From assembly GCF_001954275.1 (NCBI RefSeq), contig NZ_MBEU01000056.1:45304-109303 (forward strand): a stretch of 64,000 nucleotides of DNA, in the 5' to 3' direction. Origin of the DNA: Mycobacterium sp. IS-836. Its GTDB lineage: Bacteria > Actinomycetota > Actinomycetes > Mycobacteriales > Mycobacteriaceae. The notes below the pieces were generated by a model that had not been told where the DNA came from, searched no databases, and saw nothing but the letters and a program-made list of their open reading frames with translations. The translations under genes and the position numbers were made by a program. Shown in pieces: positions 30,490-39,617 of the stretch. The first letter of the stretch is position 1. Every line of letters begins with the position of its first letter.

Positions 30490-30519
30490 ACGGTAGCCTT
30501 CGCACAGCTCAGCCGTCAA
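30490..30519 (-). promoter_or_regulatory. promoter of the ilvBNC transcript
   Basis: On the minus strand TTGACG (30519-30514) and TACCGT (30495-30490) are separated by 18 bases, close to the SigA consensus. The expected start of transcription is about 30 bases before the leader peptide ATG. Confidence 0.6.
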
Positions 30520-30556
30520 ATCCGCGACCGCTCCGGCGGGGTGGAATGATGCTCGG

Positions 30557-30958
30557 GTGCCTACCGGTTCGTCCGCCTCCACACCCGCCGGCCCGCCCGT
30601 GGTGATCAAAATTTCGCCGATGGCGCACATCGCCGTCGGATTCTTGACCCTCGGATTGCTGATTCCGGTGCTGGCCTGGCCGCCCTCGGCGCCGCTGCTC
30701 ATCATCCCCGTGCTGCTGTCGGCGATGGTCATCCGGCTACGTACGGTCGCCGACGGCCGGGGCGTCACGGCGCGGAGCCTGCTCGGCAGCCGGACGGTGC
30801 CCTGGGAGGACATCGACGGGCTGCGCTTTCACCGGGGTTCCTGGGCGCGGGCGCGCCTCAATAACGGTGCAGAACTGCGGTTGCCGGCGGTCACCTTCGC
30901 GACGCTGCCGCAGCTGACCGAAGCCAGCTCGGGACGGGTTCCCAACCCGTATCAGTAA
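30557..30958 (+). CDS. cfp6: low-molecular-weight PH-domain membrane protein (Cfp6, Rv3004-like)
   Basis: This protein of up to 133 residues has two closely spaced hydrophobic segments (MAHIAVGFLTLGLLIPVLAW and APLLIIPVLLSAMVIRL). A bacterial PH-like domain follows (GVTARSLLGSRTVPWEDIDGLRF...RLPAVTF). It corresponds to M. tuberculosis Cfp6, reported in culture filtrate, although the two hydrophobic segments point to a membrane-anchored protein. The start is uncertain: GTG 30557 is used here, and a later start would remove a Pro/Ser-rich lead. Divergent from ilvB. No function is established. Confidence 0.85.
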   Translation: MPTGSSASTPAGPPVVIKISPMAHIAVGFLTLGLLIPVLAWPPSAPLLIIPVLLSAMVIRLRTVADGRGVTARSLLGSRTVPWEDIDGLRFHRGSWARARLNNGAELRLPAVTFATLPQLTEASSGRVPNPYQ

Positions 30959-30964
30959 CCCGTC

Positions 30965-31798
30965 TCAGGCGAGCGGATTGACCCCGTTGAGCAGCGCCCA
31001 CACGCCGATGCCGGCGGCGACGCCGGCGAGCAGGGCGGCGAAGGATCCGATGAACGGCCGATGCGCCCAGCCCCGGCGGGCGTCGAGGCCGTAGCGGCCC
31101 GGTCCGGCCAGGATCACCGCCACCGCGAGCACGATCAGCGTGATCTGGTATTCGTGCCCGTCCGGCAGGAAGAACGGGAAACTGTGCGAATGCGGCTTCG
31201 CCGACATGGTGACCAGCAGGCCGTTGATCAGGAACGCCAGCGCGCCGGCCGCGGCGAGCGGGGTGAACAGCCCCAGTACCAGCAACGCGGCCGCGACGAG
31301 CTCGCCCCCGGCGCTGACGTAGGCCAGGATGTCTGCGTGCTGATAGCCGGCGTCGGACAGTGAGTTCTTGAACCCGGCCACTCCCTGACCGCCCCACCAC
31401 CCGAACAGCTTCTGCATCGCGTGGGCGCCGAGCACCACGCCGAGCCCGACCCGCAGAACCAGCAAACCGAGATGCTGGGTGCCACGCCTGCCGACCTCGG
31501 GATGGCGCTCGTCGTCATCGGCCGCATCGATCTCCGCGGGCTCCGCCGAGGCGCCGGACCCCGACTGCGGCTGGACGTACGGCAAGGGCTCCTGCTGGTC
31601 GAGCAGGTGATACCCGGAGCCGGCCGGACCGGGATCCTGGTACGGGATGACGGTGGTGGTTCCGAAATCACCCGGATACCCGACCGGCGTCAGGTCGTCT
31701 TCCGGGTCGACCACCCGCGCCGTGGCGGGGCGTGCCGGGATTGGCTCTTCGGCCTCACCGGGCCGCTGCCAAAGTCCGTCATTAGGTTGACTGGTCAC
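30965..31798 (-). CDS. DoxX-family membrane protein (Rv3005c-like)
   Basis: This 277-residue protein has a Pro/Asp/Glu-rich soluble N-terminal half (1-105) and a DoxX domain of four membrane helices. The first helix contains GLLVLRVGLGVVLGAHAMQK and the others lie within about residues 145-275. In M. tuberculosis Rv3005c is reported to form a membrane oxidoreductase complex with superoxide dismutase SodA and thiosulfate sulfurtransferase SseA that protects against oxidative stress. The GTG start at 31798 has no Shine-Dalgarno, but TACCCT lies seven bases upstream, so it is probably leaderless. Tail to tail with cfp6, with six bases between the genes. Confidence 0.9.
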   Translation of the reverse strand: MTSQPNDGLWQRPGEAEEPIPARPATARVVDPEDDLTPVGYPGDFGTTTVIPYQDPGPAGSGYHLLDQQEPLPYVQPQSGSGASAEPAEIDAADDDERHPEVGRRGTQHLGLLVLRVGLGVVLGAHAMQKLFGWWGGQGVAGFKNSLSDAGYQHADILAYVSAGGELVAAALLVLGLFTPLAAAGALAFLINGLLVTMSAKPHSHSFPFFLPDGHEYQITLIVLAVAVILAGPGRYGLDARRGWAHRPFIGSFAALLAGVAAGIGVWALLNGVNPLA

Positions 31799-31805
31799 GG
31801 GTGTC

Positions 31806-31811
31806 AGGGTA
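31806..31811 (-). promoter_or_regulatory. -10 element of a leaderless promoter for the DoxX gene
   Basis: TACCCT on the minus strand is seven bases from the GTG at 31798, with no ribosome binding site between. Confidence 0.5.
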
Positions 31812-32023
31812 AGGGCATTTGGCCGGAAATCAGGGATTTGAGCGGCCCTTTCGCCAGGCAATCGGCACTTACCCCGCCAAATCGGCCCGGATTGTCCCCA
31901 AATGGTCTCGGCATCGTTTCGAAACGGTGAACTCCCGCCGAAACCGGCCGCCCGGCGGGTCGAATCGGCGGTGCTGTCCACGCCGCGACGGCAGGTCTGT
32001 GGCGCCCTTGCCCGCCATGTCCG

Positions 32024-32029
32024 TAGCCT
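32024..32029 (+). promoter_or_regulatory. -10 element of a leaderless lppZ promoter
   Basis: TAGCCT is seven bases upstream of the lppZ ATG at 32037, with no Shine-Dalgarno. The 238-base gap between the DoxX gene and lppZ shows no other clear feature. Confidence 0.5.
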
Positions 32030-32036
32030 GTCGATC

Positions 32037-33167
32037 ATGCGACTCGGGCGATCAGGGCGGTCGGTTCGGTGCGCGCTCGCTGCGCTGTCCGCGGTGATGC
32101 TCGTATCGAGCGGCTGCGCGCGATTCAACGACGCCCAGTCCCAGCCGTTCACCACCAACCCGGAACTCAAGCCCCAGCCCAGCTCGACGCCTCCCCCGCC
32201 GCCGCCGCTGCCGCCCACACCGTTCCCCAAGGCGTGTCCCGCGCCCGGGGTGATGCAGGGCTGCCTGGAGAGCACCAGCGGCCTCATCATGGGGCCCGAC
32301 AGCAAAACCGCGTTGGTCGCCGAGCGCACCACCGGAGCGGTCAAGGACATCTCGGTCAGCGCCGAGCCGAAGGTCAAGATGGTCATCCCCGTCGACCCGT
32401 CCGGCGACGGCGGGCTGATGGACATCGTGCTGTCGCCGACCTATCAGCAGGACCGTCTGATGTACGCCTACATCAGCACGCCCAGTGACAACCGGGTGAT
32501 CCGCATCGCCGACGGGGACATCCCGAAGGACATCCTGACCGGGATTCCCAAGGGCGCCACCGGGAACACCGGAGCGCTGATCTTCACCAGTCCCACCACC
32601 CTCGTGGTGCTGACCGGCGATGCGGGCAACCCGGCCGCGGCCGCCGATCCCAAATCGTTGGCCGGCAAGGTCCTGCGCATCGAGCAGCCCACCACGATCG
32701 GTCAGGCGCCGCCGACGACGGCGCTGTCGGGCGTCGGTTCGGGCGGCGGCCTGTGCATCGACCCCGTCGACGGCTCGCTGTACGTCGCCGACCGCACCCC
32801 CACCGCGGACCGGTTGCAGCGCATCACCAAGACCTCCGAGGTCTCCACGGTGTGGACCTGGCCGGACAAGCCCGGCGTGGCCGGATGCGCGGCCATGGAC
32901 GGGACCGTGCTGGTCAACCTGATCAATACCAAGCTGACGGTGGCGGTGCGACTCGCGCCGAACACCGGCGCGGTGACCGGTGAACCCGACGTGGTGCGCA
33001 AGGACACCCACGCCCACGCGTTCGCCCTCCGGATGTCGCCGGATGGAAACGTCTGGGGCGCCACCGTCAACAAGACCGCCGGCGACGCCGAGAAGCTCGA
33101 CGACGTGGTGTTCCCGTTGTTCCCGCAAGGCGGCGGGTTCCCGCGCAACAACGACGACAAGACCTAG
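32037..33167 (+). CDS. lppZ: lipoprotein LppZ, beta-propeller (glucose/sorbosone dehydrogenase-like)
   Basis: This 376-residue lipoprotein has signal residues 1-26 and lipobox LVSSGC with the lipidated C27. A poly-proline linker (SSTPPPPPPLPPTPF) follows, then a beta-propeller domain with GLMDIVLSP, GNTGALIF and LAGKVLRIEQP segments resembling soluble glucose/sorbosone dehydrogenases. Catalytic PQQ-binding residues cannot be confirmed from sequence reading. It is exported and anchored on the outer face of the membrane. Corresponds to Rv3006, an antigenic lipoprotein. The ATG at 32037 is preceded by TAGCCT with seven bases between. Convergent with gatB, 22 bases apart. Confidence 0.92.
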   Translation: MRLGRSGRSVRCALAALSAVMLVSSGCARFNDAQSQPFTTNPELKPQPSSTPPPPPPLPPTPFPKACPAPGVMQGCLESTSGLIMGPDSKTALVAERTTGAVKDISVSAEPKVKMVIPVDPSGDGGLMDIVLSPTYQQDRLMYAYISTPSDNRVIRIADGDIPKDILTGIPKGATGNTGALIFTSPTTLVVLTGDAGNPAAAADPKSLAGKVLRIEQPTTIGQAPPTTALSGVGSGGGLCIDPVDGSLYVADRTPTADRLQRITKTSEVSTVWTWPDKPGVAGCAAMDGTVLVNLINTKLTVAVRLAPNTGAVTGEPDVVRKDTHAHAFALRMSPDGNVWGATVNKTAGDAEKLDDVVFPLFPQGGGFPRNNDDKT

Positions 33168-33189
33168 CCAGAGCCGCTCGGCCCCGTCC

Positions 33190-34719
33190 CTAGCCCTGGC
33201 CGCAGGCTGCCAGGACCAGCTCGCGCACCCGCGCCGCGTCGGCCTGTCCGCGGGTCGCCTTCATCACCGCGCCGACGATCGCCCCGGCCGCGGCGACCTT
33301 GCCGCCGCGAATCTTCTCCGCCACATCGGGATTGGCGGCAAGGGCCTCGTCGACGGCGGCCTGTGTCACCGAGTCGTCACGCACCAGCTCCAGACCGCGG
33401 GCGGCCATTACCTGGTCGGGCTCGCCCTCCCCGGCCAGCACGCCCTCGACGACCTCGCGGGCCAGCTTGTTGGACAGCTTTCCCTCGTCGACCAGAGCGA
33501 TCACCGCGGCGACCTGGGCCGGGGTGATGGCCAGTTCGTCCAACGCGACATTCGCCTCATTGGCCTTCTGCATTAGGAAGTTTCCCCACCAGGCGGTGGC
33601 TTCCTTGCTGGACGCGCCGTGCTTGACCGTCGCGGCGACCAGTTCGACCGCGCCGGCGTTGACCAGATCGCGCATCACCTCGTCGGAGATACCCCACTCC
33701 TGCTGAATCCGCTTGCGGCCCAACCATGGCAGTTCCGGAATGGTCTCGCGCAACCGCTCGACAAGTTCACGGCTAGGTGCGACGGGCTCCAGGTCGGGCT
33801 CGGGGAAATAGCGATAGTCCTGGGCCGTCTCTTTCGCGCGGCCCGGGCTCGTGTACCCCGCCTCGTGAAAGTGCCTGGTTTCCTGGATGATTCGGCCACC
33901 CGACGCCAGGACTGCACCCTGGCGCTGCATCTCGTAGCGCACGGCGACCTCGACGCTTTTCAGCGAGTTCACGTTCTTGGTCTCGGTCCGGGTGCCGAAC
34001 TCGGCGGTCCCCGTCGGCTTCAGCGATACGTTGGCGTCACAGCGCATCGAGCCCTGGTCCATTCGGACATCGGAAACCTCCAACGCGCGCAACAGATCTC
34101 GCAACGCCGTCACATAGGACCGGGCGATCTGCGGTGCCCGTTCCCCGGCCCCGACGATGGGCTTGGTGACGATCTCGATCAGCGGCACCCCGGCGCGGTT
34201 GTAGTCGATCAGCGAGGTCGTCGCGCCGTGGATGCGGCCCGTCTCACTGCCGATGTGGGTGAGCTTGCCGGTGTCCTCCTCCATGTGCGCGCGCTCGATG
34301 TCCACCCGCCATGAGGTGCCGTCTTCCAGCGGTACGTCGAGGTAGCCGTTGATGGCGATCGGCTCGTCGTACTGCGAAATCTGGTAGTTCTTCGGCATGT
34401 CCGGATAGAAGTAGTTTTTTCGCGCGAAGCGGCACCACGGCACGATCTCGCAGTTGAGCGCGAGCCCGATGCGGATCGCCGATTCCACCGCGGTCCGGTT
34501 GAGCACCGGTAGCGAGCCGGGCAGCCCCAGGCACACCGGGCACACCTGGGTGTTGGGCTCGGCGCCGAAGGTGGTCGCGCAGCCGCAGAACATCTTGGTA
34601 GCGGTGGACAGCTCGACGTGCACCTCGAGACCGAGCACCGGATCGAAGCGCGCGACGACGTCGTCGTAATCCAGCAGCTCAGCGCCCGAAGCGTGGGGTG
34701 CCCCCGCGGCAACAGTCAT
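33190..34719 (-). CDS. gatB: aspartyl/glutamyl-tRNA amidotransferase subunit B
   Basis: This 509-residue subunit of GatCAB binds misacylated Glu-tRNA-Gln (and Asp-tRNA-Asn), phosphorylates the side chain and receives ammonia from GatA. The cradle domain begins [23 protein letters not shown] with HxE and Cys zinc-type ligands (second pair in [11 protein letters not shown]). The C-terminal helical and YqeY tail domains recognise tRNA ([21 protein letters not shown]). Separated from gatA-gatC by the MinD-like gene and pfkA. The same length as the M. tuberculosis protein. Works with the gltX and tRNA-Gln genes in this window. Confidence 0.97.
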   Translation of the reverse strand: MTVAAGAPHASGAELLDYDDVVARFDPVLGLEVHVELSTATKMFCGCATTFGAEPNTQVCPVCLGLPGSLPVLNRTAVESAIRIGLALNCEIVPWCRFARKNYFYPDMPKNYQISQYDEPIAINGYLDVPLEDGTSWRVDIERAHMEEDTGKLTHIGSETGRIHGATTSLIDYNRAGVPLIEIVTKPIVGAGERAPQIARSYVTALRDLLRALEVSDVRMDQGSMRCDANVSLKPTGTAEFGTRTETKNVNSLKSVEVAVRYEMQRQGAVLASGGRIIQETRHFHEAGYTSPGRAKETAQDYRYFPEPDLEPVAPSRELVERLRETIPELPWLGRKRIQQEWGISDEVMRDLVNAGAVELVAATVKHGASSKEATAWWGNFLMQKANEANVALDELAITPAQVAAVIALVDEGKLSNKLAREVVEGVLAGEGEPDQVMAARGLELVRDDSVTQAAVDEALAANPDVAEKIRGGKVAAAGAIVGAVMKATRGQADAARVRELVLAACGQG

Positions 34720-34739
34720 GCGGTCGATACTAGGGCGTC

Positions 34740-35909
34740 CTACTCGGCGCGCCGGCCGGGGACCATGTCGGCCAGCGCGGCCGCCAGCTCCAGGTAACTG
34801 CGCCGGCTTTGCTTGCTCAGCCGGTCCAGCCCGATCTCTTTGCCCTCATGCACGTGCCGATCGAATGGCAACTGCACGGTGGTGGCGACGCGAGCGGAGA
34901 GGTCCTCGAGTTCCTTGAGCGCGACGGCGTCCGGCTTGGCCCTCTCGACGTGGTTGACGGCGAGCGCGGTCGACTTCATCAGTCGCTGATATCCGTTGTT
35001 GCACAACCACTCCAGCGTCGTCCTGCTCTTCCGTACCGCATCGATGGAGGTGCTGGTGACCACCACGAGCGCCCGCGACTCCGGCAGCACCGCGTCCATC
35101 ACGGCCGAGTTGACCGCCTTGACGCAATCGATCAGCAGCACCGAATAGTGGTTTCGCAGAATCGAGAACGCTTTGACGACGTCGCGGCGCTCCAGTCGCC
35201 AGTCGGCGCGCCCATAGTCAGGTAGCCCGAGGACTTCGAGCCCGAAGCTGTTCATGTAGGTATGCGCCCGGATGTCCCGGTATTGGGTTGCCGTGTCGTC
35301 CAACAACAGGTCGGCCATGGTCAGCGGGTTGCTGCGACCATGCCGCCCCGCCAGATCGCCGTCGTCGAGGTCGACGGCGAGCACCCGGTCGCCGCGCACG
35401 CTGGCGAACGTCGAGCCGAGCGCCTCGACCACGGCGGTCTTGCCGACACCGCCTTTGAAGTTGAGGACCGCGATGGGAAAGACACCGCCCAGGACCGTGC
35501 GGATGCGGTCCCGCAGCTGCTGTTCGTGGGTCGCGTCCTTGCCCGGACCCAGATCGATCCCGGTGACGCGACGGATCGCATCCCGCCAGTTGAAGCCGGC
35601 CGACTCCGCGGGGTCCTGCTCGCTGAGGATGTCGAGTGCCGTGCCGCCCCGCAGCAGCTCGGGGTGAAACCACGGCGGCGTCACCGGCCGTGCCGCGGCC
35701 GGCCTGGGCGGCCTCGCGGGCTGGGCAGCTCTGGCCGGACGGCGGCGTGGGGACGGGGCCTGGCGGTAGGGCTCCGGCTCGGTGTCCGCTGCGGGATCGG
35801 GACCGGGGCGCGGCGAAGGCGCAGGTGGCGGCCGGCGCCGGGGGCCTGCCGGCCCGCCCGGTGCGGCGGGTGGCTGAACGACTCCGCGAACCGAACCGCG
35901 GTTGCTCAT
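34740..35909 (-). CDS. MinD/ParA-type ATPase with proline-rich N-terminus (EspI-like), orphan
   Basis: This 389-residue protein has residues 1-85 very rich in Pro, Arg and Ala and probably disordered. A P-loop ATPase of the deviant Walker A class follows ([18 protein letters not shown], about residue 150), then [36 protein letters not shown] and [14 protein letters not shown]. The architecture matches EspI (Rv3876) and related ATPases of type VII secretion loci, but no esx, ecc or PE/PPE gene is in the window. A regulatory, positioning or secretion-linked role is possible (inference). It sits between gatB (20 bases downstream) and pfkA, a place where I do not recall such a gene in M. tuberculosis. 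The 102-base gap to pfkA shows nothing definite. Confidence 0.85.
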   Translation of the reverse strand: MSNRGSVRGVVQPPAAPGGPAGPRRRPPPAPSPRPGPDPAADTEPEPYRQAPSPRRRPARAAQPARPPRPAAARPVTPPWFHPELLRGGTALDILSEQDPAESAGFNWRDAIRRVTGIDLGPGKDATHEQQLRDRIRTVLGGVFPIAVLNFKGGVGKTAVVEALGSTFASVRGDRVLAVDLDDGDLAGRHGRSNPLTMADLLLDDTATQYRDIRAHTYMNSFGLEVLGLPDYGRADWRLERRDVVKAFSILRNHYSVLLIDCVKAVNSAVMDAVLPESRALVVVTSTSIDAVRKSRTTLEWLCNNGYQRLMKSTALAVNHVERAKPDAVALKELEDLSARVATTVQLPFDRHVHEGKEIGLDRLSKQSRRSYLELAAALADMVPGRRAE

Positions 35910-36011
35910 ACCCCGGTATAGCCGCTGAGGACATCCGGCTAAACCACGAAAATGTGCTGCTTACCGGGAGCGAACGATCTCGACAGCGGATCCGGGCGAG
36001 CGGTTCGCCAC

Positions 36012-37043
36012 TTAGCCGAAGAAGGCGGCAGCGTCGTCGTAGCGGCTCTCGGGCACCAGCTTGAGCTGGCGGACGGCATCCGCGAGCGGCACCCGGCCGA
36101 TGTCCTGGCCGCGCAGCGACACCATCTGGCCATACTCGCCGGCATGTGCGGCGTCAGCGGCGTTCACTCCGAACCGGGTCGCCAGCACGCGGTCGTAGGC
36201 CGTCGGGGTGCCGCCCCGCTGGACGTGGCCCAGCACGGTCACGCGCACCTCCTTGTTGATCCGCTTTTCGACCTCGGCGCCCAGCTGGGCGGCCACGCCC
36301 GTGAAGCGCTCATGGCCGAACTCGTCAATTCCGCCTTCGCGCAACGCAATCGAGCCGGGGATGGGCTTGGCTCCCTCGGCAACCACGCAGATGAAGTGCG
36401 AATCCCCGCGCTGGAAGCGCCTTTTGACGAGTCGGCACACCTCCTCGACATCGAAGGGCTGTTCCGGGATGAGCGTCATGTGCGCGCCGGAGGCCAGCCC
36501 GGCGTTCAGCGCGATCCATCCGGCATGCCTGCCCATCACCTCCACCAGCATCACGCGCTGGTGTGATTCGGCGGTGCTGTGTAACCGGTCGATGGCGTCG
36601 GTGGCCACCGTTAGCGCGGTGTCGTGGCCGAAAGTCACGTCGGTGCAATCGATGTCGTTGTCGATGGTTTTCGGCACCCCGACGACGGGCACGTTCTCCT
36701 CGGACAGCCAGTGCGCGGCCGTCAGGGTGCCCTCGCCGCCGATCGGGATGAGTACGTCGATGCCGTTGTCGTCCAGCGTCTGTTTGATCTGGTTCAGTCC
36801 GGCCCGCAGTTTGTCGGGGTGAACGCGAGCGGTGCCCAGCATCGTTCCGCCCTTGGCCAGCAGCCGGTCGTTGCGGTCGTCGTTGGCCAACTGCATGCGC
36901 CGGTTCTCCAGCAACCCGCGCCAACCGTCTTGGAATCCGACCACCGACGAGCCGTATCGGGAGTCGCAGGTGCGCACCACCGCCCGGATGACGGCGTTGA
37001 GCCCCGGGCAGTCGCCGCCCCCGGTGAGAATTCCGATCCGCAT
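36012..37043 (-). CDS. pfkA: 6-phosphofructokinase
   Basis: This 343-residue glycolytic enzyme phosphorylates fructose 6-phosphate. Present are [16 protein letters not shown] (nucleotide), the metal-binding GGEGTL, the catalytic [12 protein letters not shown] with the base Asp, and the [11 protein letters not shown] substrate loop. The glycine after E in GGEGT marks ATP rather than pyrophosphate use, while the lysine in VPKTIDND is the residue found in pyrophosphate types; this mix is known in actinobacterial ATP-dependent enzymes. The ATG at 37043 gives the usual length; the longer open frame upstream is not coding. gatA follows upstream, 37 bases away in the same direction. Confidence 0.96.
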   Translation of the reverse strand: MRIGILTGGGDCPGLNAVIRAVVRTCDSRYGSSVVGFQDGWRGLLENRRMQLANDDRNDRLLAKGGTMLGTARVHPDKLRAGLNQIKQTLDDNGIDVLIPIGGEGTLTAAHWLSEENVPVVGVPKTIDNDIDCTDVTFGHDTALTVATDAIDRLHSTAESHQRVMLVEVMGRHAGWIALNAGLASGAHMTLIPEQPFDVEEVCRLVKRRFQRGDSHFICVVAEGAKPIPGSIALREGGIDEFGHERFTGVAAQLGAEVEKRINKEVRVTVLGHVQRGGTPTAYDRVLATRFGVNAADAAHAGEYGQMVSLRGQDIGRVPLADAVRQLKLVPESRYDDAAAFFG

Positions 37044-37080
37044 GCCCTTATCTTGCCCTGCCGGGCATGAGGGCGGGATC

Positions 37081-38565
37081 TCAGATGGCCGACGGCAGGG
37101 GTCCGCGGGCGACCTCGTAGGCCGCGCCCACTCGGTAGAGCCGATCGTCCGCCAATGCCGGCGCCATGATCTGCAGGCCCACCGGCAGGCCGTCATCCGG
37201 GGACAGCCCCGACGGCACCGACATGCCGCAATGGCCGGCCAGGTTCAGCGGCAGCGTGCACAGGTCGAACAGGTACATCGCCAGCGGATCGTCGACCTTC
37301 TCCCCCAGGCCGAACGCGGTGGTCGGGGTCGCCGGCGACACCAGAACGTCGACGGATCGGTAGGCCTCGTCGAGGTCGCGCGCGATCAACGTGCGGACCT
37401 TCTGCGCCTGGTTGTAGTAGGCGTCGTAATAGCCCGCCGAGAGCGCGTAGGTGCCGATCATGATGCGCCGCTTGACCTCCGGGCCGAAGCCGGCGGCCCG
37501 GGTCAGCGCCATCACCTCCTCGGCGCTGTGCGTGCCGTCGTCACCGACGCGCAGGCCGTACCGCATCGCGTCGAAGCGCGCCAGGTTGCTCGACACCTCC
37601 GACGGCAGGATCAGGTAGTAGGCGGGCAGCGCGTAATCGAAATGGGGACAGTCGACTTCGCTCACCTCGGCGCCCAGGGTCCGCAGCTGCTCGACCGCGG
37701 CCTCGAACGACGACAGCACCCCCGGCTGGTAGCCCTCGCCGCTGTGCAGCTGGCGCACCACCCCGATCCGCACGCCTTTCAGGTCACCGCCGGCACCGGC
37801 TCTCGCGGCGCCCACCACGTCGGGCACCTCGGCGTCGACGGACGTCGAATCGCGGACATCGTGCCCGGCGATCACGTGGTGCAGCAGCGCGGTGTCGAGC
37901 ACCGTGCGCGCGCACGGGCCGCCCTGGTCGAGCGACGACGCGCAGGCCACCAGCCCGTAGCGGGACACCGTGCCGTAGGTGGGTTTGACACCGACGGTCG
38001 CGGTCAGCGCGGCCGGCTGACGGATCGAGCCGCCGGTGTCGGATCCGATGGCCAGCGGCGCCTGGAACGCCGCCAGCGCCGCCGCGCTGCCCCCGCCGGA
38101 GCCGCCGGGCACCCGCTCGATGTTCCACGGGTTGCGCGTCGGGCCGTAGGCGGAGTTCTCGGTCGAGGAGCCCATCGCGAACTCGTCCATGTTGGTCTTG
38201 CCCAGGATCGGGATGCCGGCGGCCCGCAGCCGCTCGGTGACCGTGGCGTCGTACGGCGAGCGCCAGCCCTCGAGGATCTTGGAGCCGCAGGTCGTCGGCA
38301 TGTCGGTGGTCGTGAACACGTCCTTGAGCGCCAGCGGAACCCCGGCCAGCGCCGACGGCGGTTCTTCGCCCGCGGCCAGCGCCTTGTCGACGGCCGCCGC
38401 GGCCGACAGCGCCGCGTCCGCGGCGACGTGCAAAAACGCACCGTACTGCTCGTCGGTTGCCGCGATCTGGTCCAGGCAGGCCTGGGTGAGTTCTACCGAC
38501 GAGACCTCCTTGGCGGCGATCTTGGCGGCCAGCGTCGCGGCGTCGGAACGGATGAGCTCGGTCAC
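37081..38565 (-). CDS. gatA: glutamyl-tRNA(Gln) amidotransferase subunit A
   Basis: This 494-residue amidase-signature enzyme releases ammonia from glutamine for GatB. The catalytic Ser-cisSer-Lys triad region is intact: lysine in [10 protein letters not shown], and the Gly/Ser stretch [15 protein letters not shown] with [14 protein letters not shown]. The GTG start ([16 protein letters not shown]) overlaps the stop of gatC by four bases, so the two are translated together. The open frame continues far upstream, but that part lies over gatC in another frame. Forms the GatCAB complex with gatC and the separated gatB. Confidence 0.97.
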   Translation of the reverse strand: MTELIRSDAATLAAKIAAKEVSSVELTQACLDQIAATDEQYGAFLHVAADAALSAAAAVDKALAAGEEPPSALAGVPLALKDVFTTTDMPTTCGSKILEGWRSPYDATVTERLRAAGIPILGKTNMDEFAMGSSTENSAYGPTRNPWNIERVPGGSGGGSAAALAAFQAPLAIGSDTGGSIRQPAALTATVGVKPTYGTVSRYGLVACASSLDQGGPCARTVLDTALLHHVIAGHDVRDSTSVDAEVPDVVGAARAGAGGDLKGVRIGVVRQLHSGEGYQPGVLSSFEAAVEQLRTLGAEVSEVDCPHFDYALPAYYLILPSEVSSNLARFDAMRYGLRVGDDGTHSAEEVMALTRAAGFGPEVKRRIMIGTYALSAGYYDAYYNQAQKVRTLIARDLDEAYRSVDVLVSPATPTTAFGLGEKVDDPLAMYLFDLCTLPLNLAGHCGMSVPSGLSPDDGLPVGLQIMAPALADDRLYRVGAAYEVARGPLPSAI

Positions 38566-38861
38566 TGGGCCTCTCCCAGGATCTGCGGGACGGCGAAGCG
38601 GCCGTCGACGGCTTCGGGCGCCTCGGCCAGCGCCTGCTCCTGGGTGAGGCACGGCGCCGTCTCGTCCGGGCGCGTGACGTTGACGTCCTTGAGCGGGTTG
38701 TCGGTCGCTTCGACGCCGGCGACGTCGACCGCCTGGATCTGGCTGACGTGGGTCAGGATGGCGTCGAGCTGACCGGCGAAACTGTCCAGCTCGGCGTCGC
38801 TCAATGCCAGCCGGGCCAGCCTGGCAAGGTGCGCAACCTCGTCGCGGGAGATCTGGGACAC
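38562..38861 (-). CDS. gatC: glutamyl-tRNA(Gln) amidotransferase subunit C
   Basis: This 99-residue small subunit holds GatA and GatB together. It begins [28 protein letters not shown], the conserved helix of the family, followed by an extended belt region ending [14 protein letters not shown]. The stop overlaps the gatA GTG start. Divergent from the ACT-domain gene, 98 bases between starts, which should hold both promoters. Normal length. Confidence 0.96.
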   Translation of the reverse strand: MSQISRDEVAHLARLARLALSDAELDSFAGQLDAILTHVSQIQAVDVAGVEATDNPLKDVNVTRPDETAPCLTQEQALAEAPEAVDGRFAVPQILGEAQ

Positions 38862-38959
38862 GAGCGAAAAGCCTACCTAGGCGCGGACGTGCCGCTTTCG
38901 GGCCGGTCGCGCCCGCCGGCCGAAATGCCGCCGGCGCCCCGCTGTGCCAAAGTGGGCGC

Positions 38960-39616
38960 GTGCCGTCGTATCTGTTGCGCATCGAGCTGCTGGACCGCCC
39001 GGGCAGCCTGGGCTCGCTCGCGGTCGCGCTGGGTTCGGTGGGCGCCGACATTCTGTCGCTCGACGTGGTGGAGCGCAGCTCGGGCTATGCGACCGACGAC
39101 CTGGTCATCGAGCTGCCGCTCGGGGCGATGCCCGACACCTTGATCACCGCCGCCGAATCGCTGCCCGGGGTCCGGGTGGACAGCGTGCGTCCGCACACCG
39201 GCCTGCTCGAAGCGCACCGCGAGCTGGAGCTGCTCGACCAAGTCGCCGCGGCCGCAGACAACGCGTCCCGGCTGCAGGTTCTGGTCGACGGGGCGCCCAA
39301 GGTGCTACGGGTGAGCTGGTGCGCGGTGGTGCGGGGTTCCGATGGCGAGCTGCATCGCCTCGCGGCCAGCCCCGGTGCCCCGGAAACCAAAGCGGATTCG
39401 GCGCCGTGGCTGCCGATCGAGCGGGCCGTGACGCTCGACGGCAACGCCGAGTGGGTGCCGCAGGCATGGCGCGAGATGGACACCACGATGGTCGCCGCGC
39501 CGTTGGGCGATCCGCACACCGCGGTGGTGCTGGGCCGTCCGGGCCCCGAGTTCCGGCCCTCGGAGGTGGCCCGGCTGGGCTACCTCGCCGGAATCGTGGC
39601 CACCATGTTGCGCTGA
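38960..39616 (+). CDS. ACT-domain amino-acid-binding protein (Rv3013-like)
   Basis: This 218-residue protein starts with an ACT domain ([37 protein letters not shown]). The C-terminal half is less conserved and has [18 protein letters not shown] and [20 protein letters not shown]. No catalytic domain is recognised, so it is probably a sensor that binds an amino acid or similar ligand. Conserved next to gatC in mycobacteria. The GTG start at 38960 gives the same length as Rv3013. The convergent mmpL stop lies one base beyond its own stop. Confidence 0.88.
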   Translation: MPSYLLRIELLDRPGSLGSLAVALGSVGADILSLDVVERSSGYATDDLVIELPLGAMPDTLITAAESLPGVRVDSVRPHTGLLEAHRELELLDQVAAAADNASRLQVLVDGAPKVLRVSWCAVVRGSDGELHRLAASPGAPETKADSAPWLPIERAVTLDGNAEWVPQAWREMDTTMVAAPLGDPHTAVVLGRPGPEFRPSEVARLGYLAGIVATMLR

Positions 39617-39617
39617 A

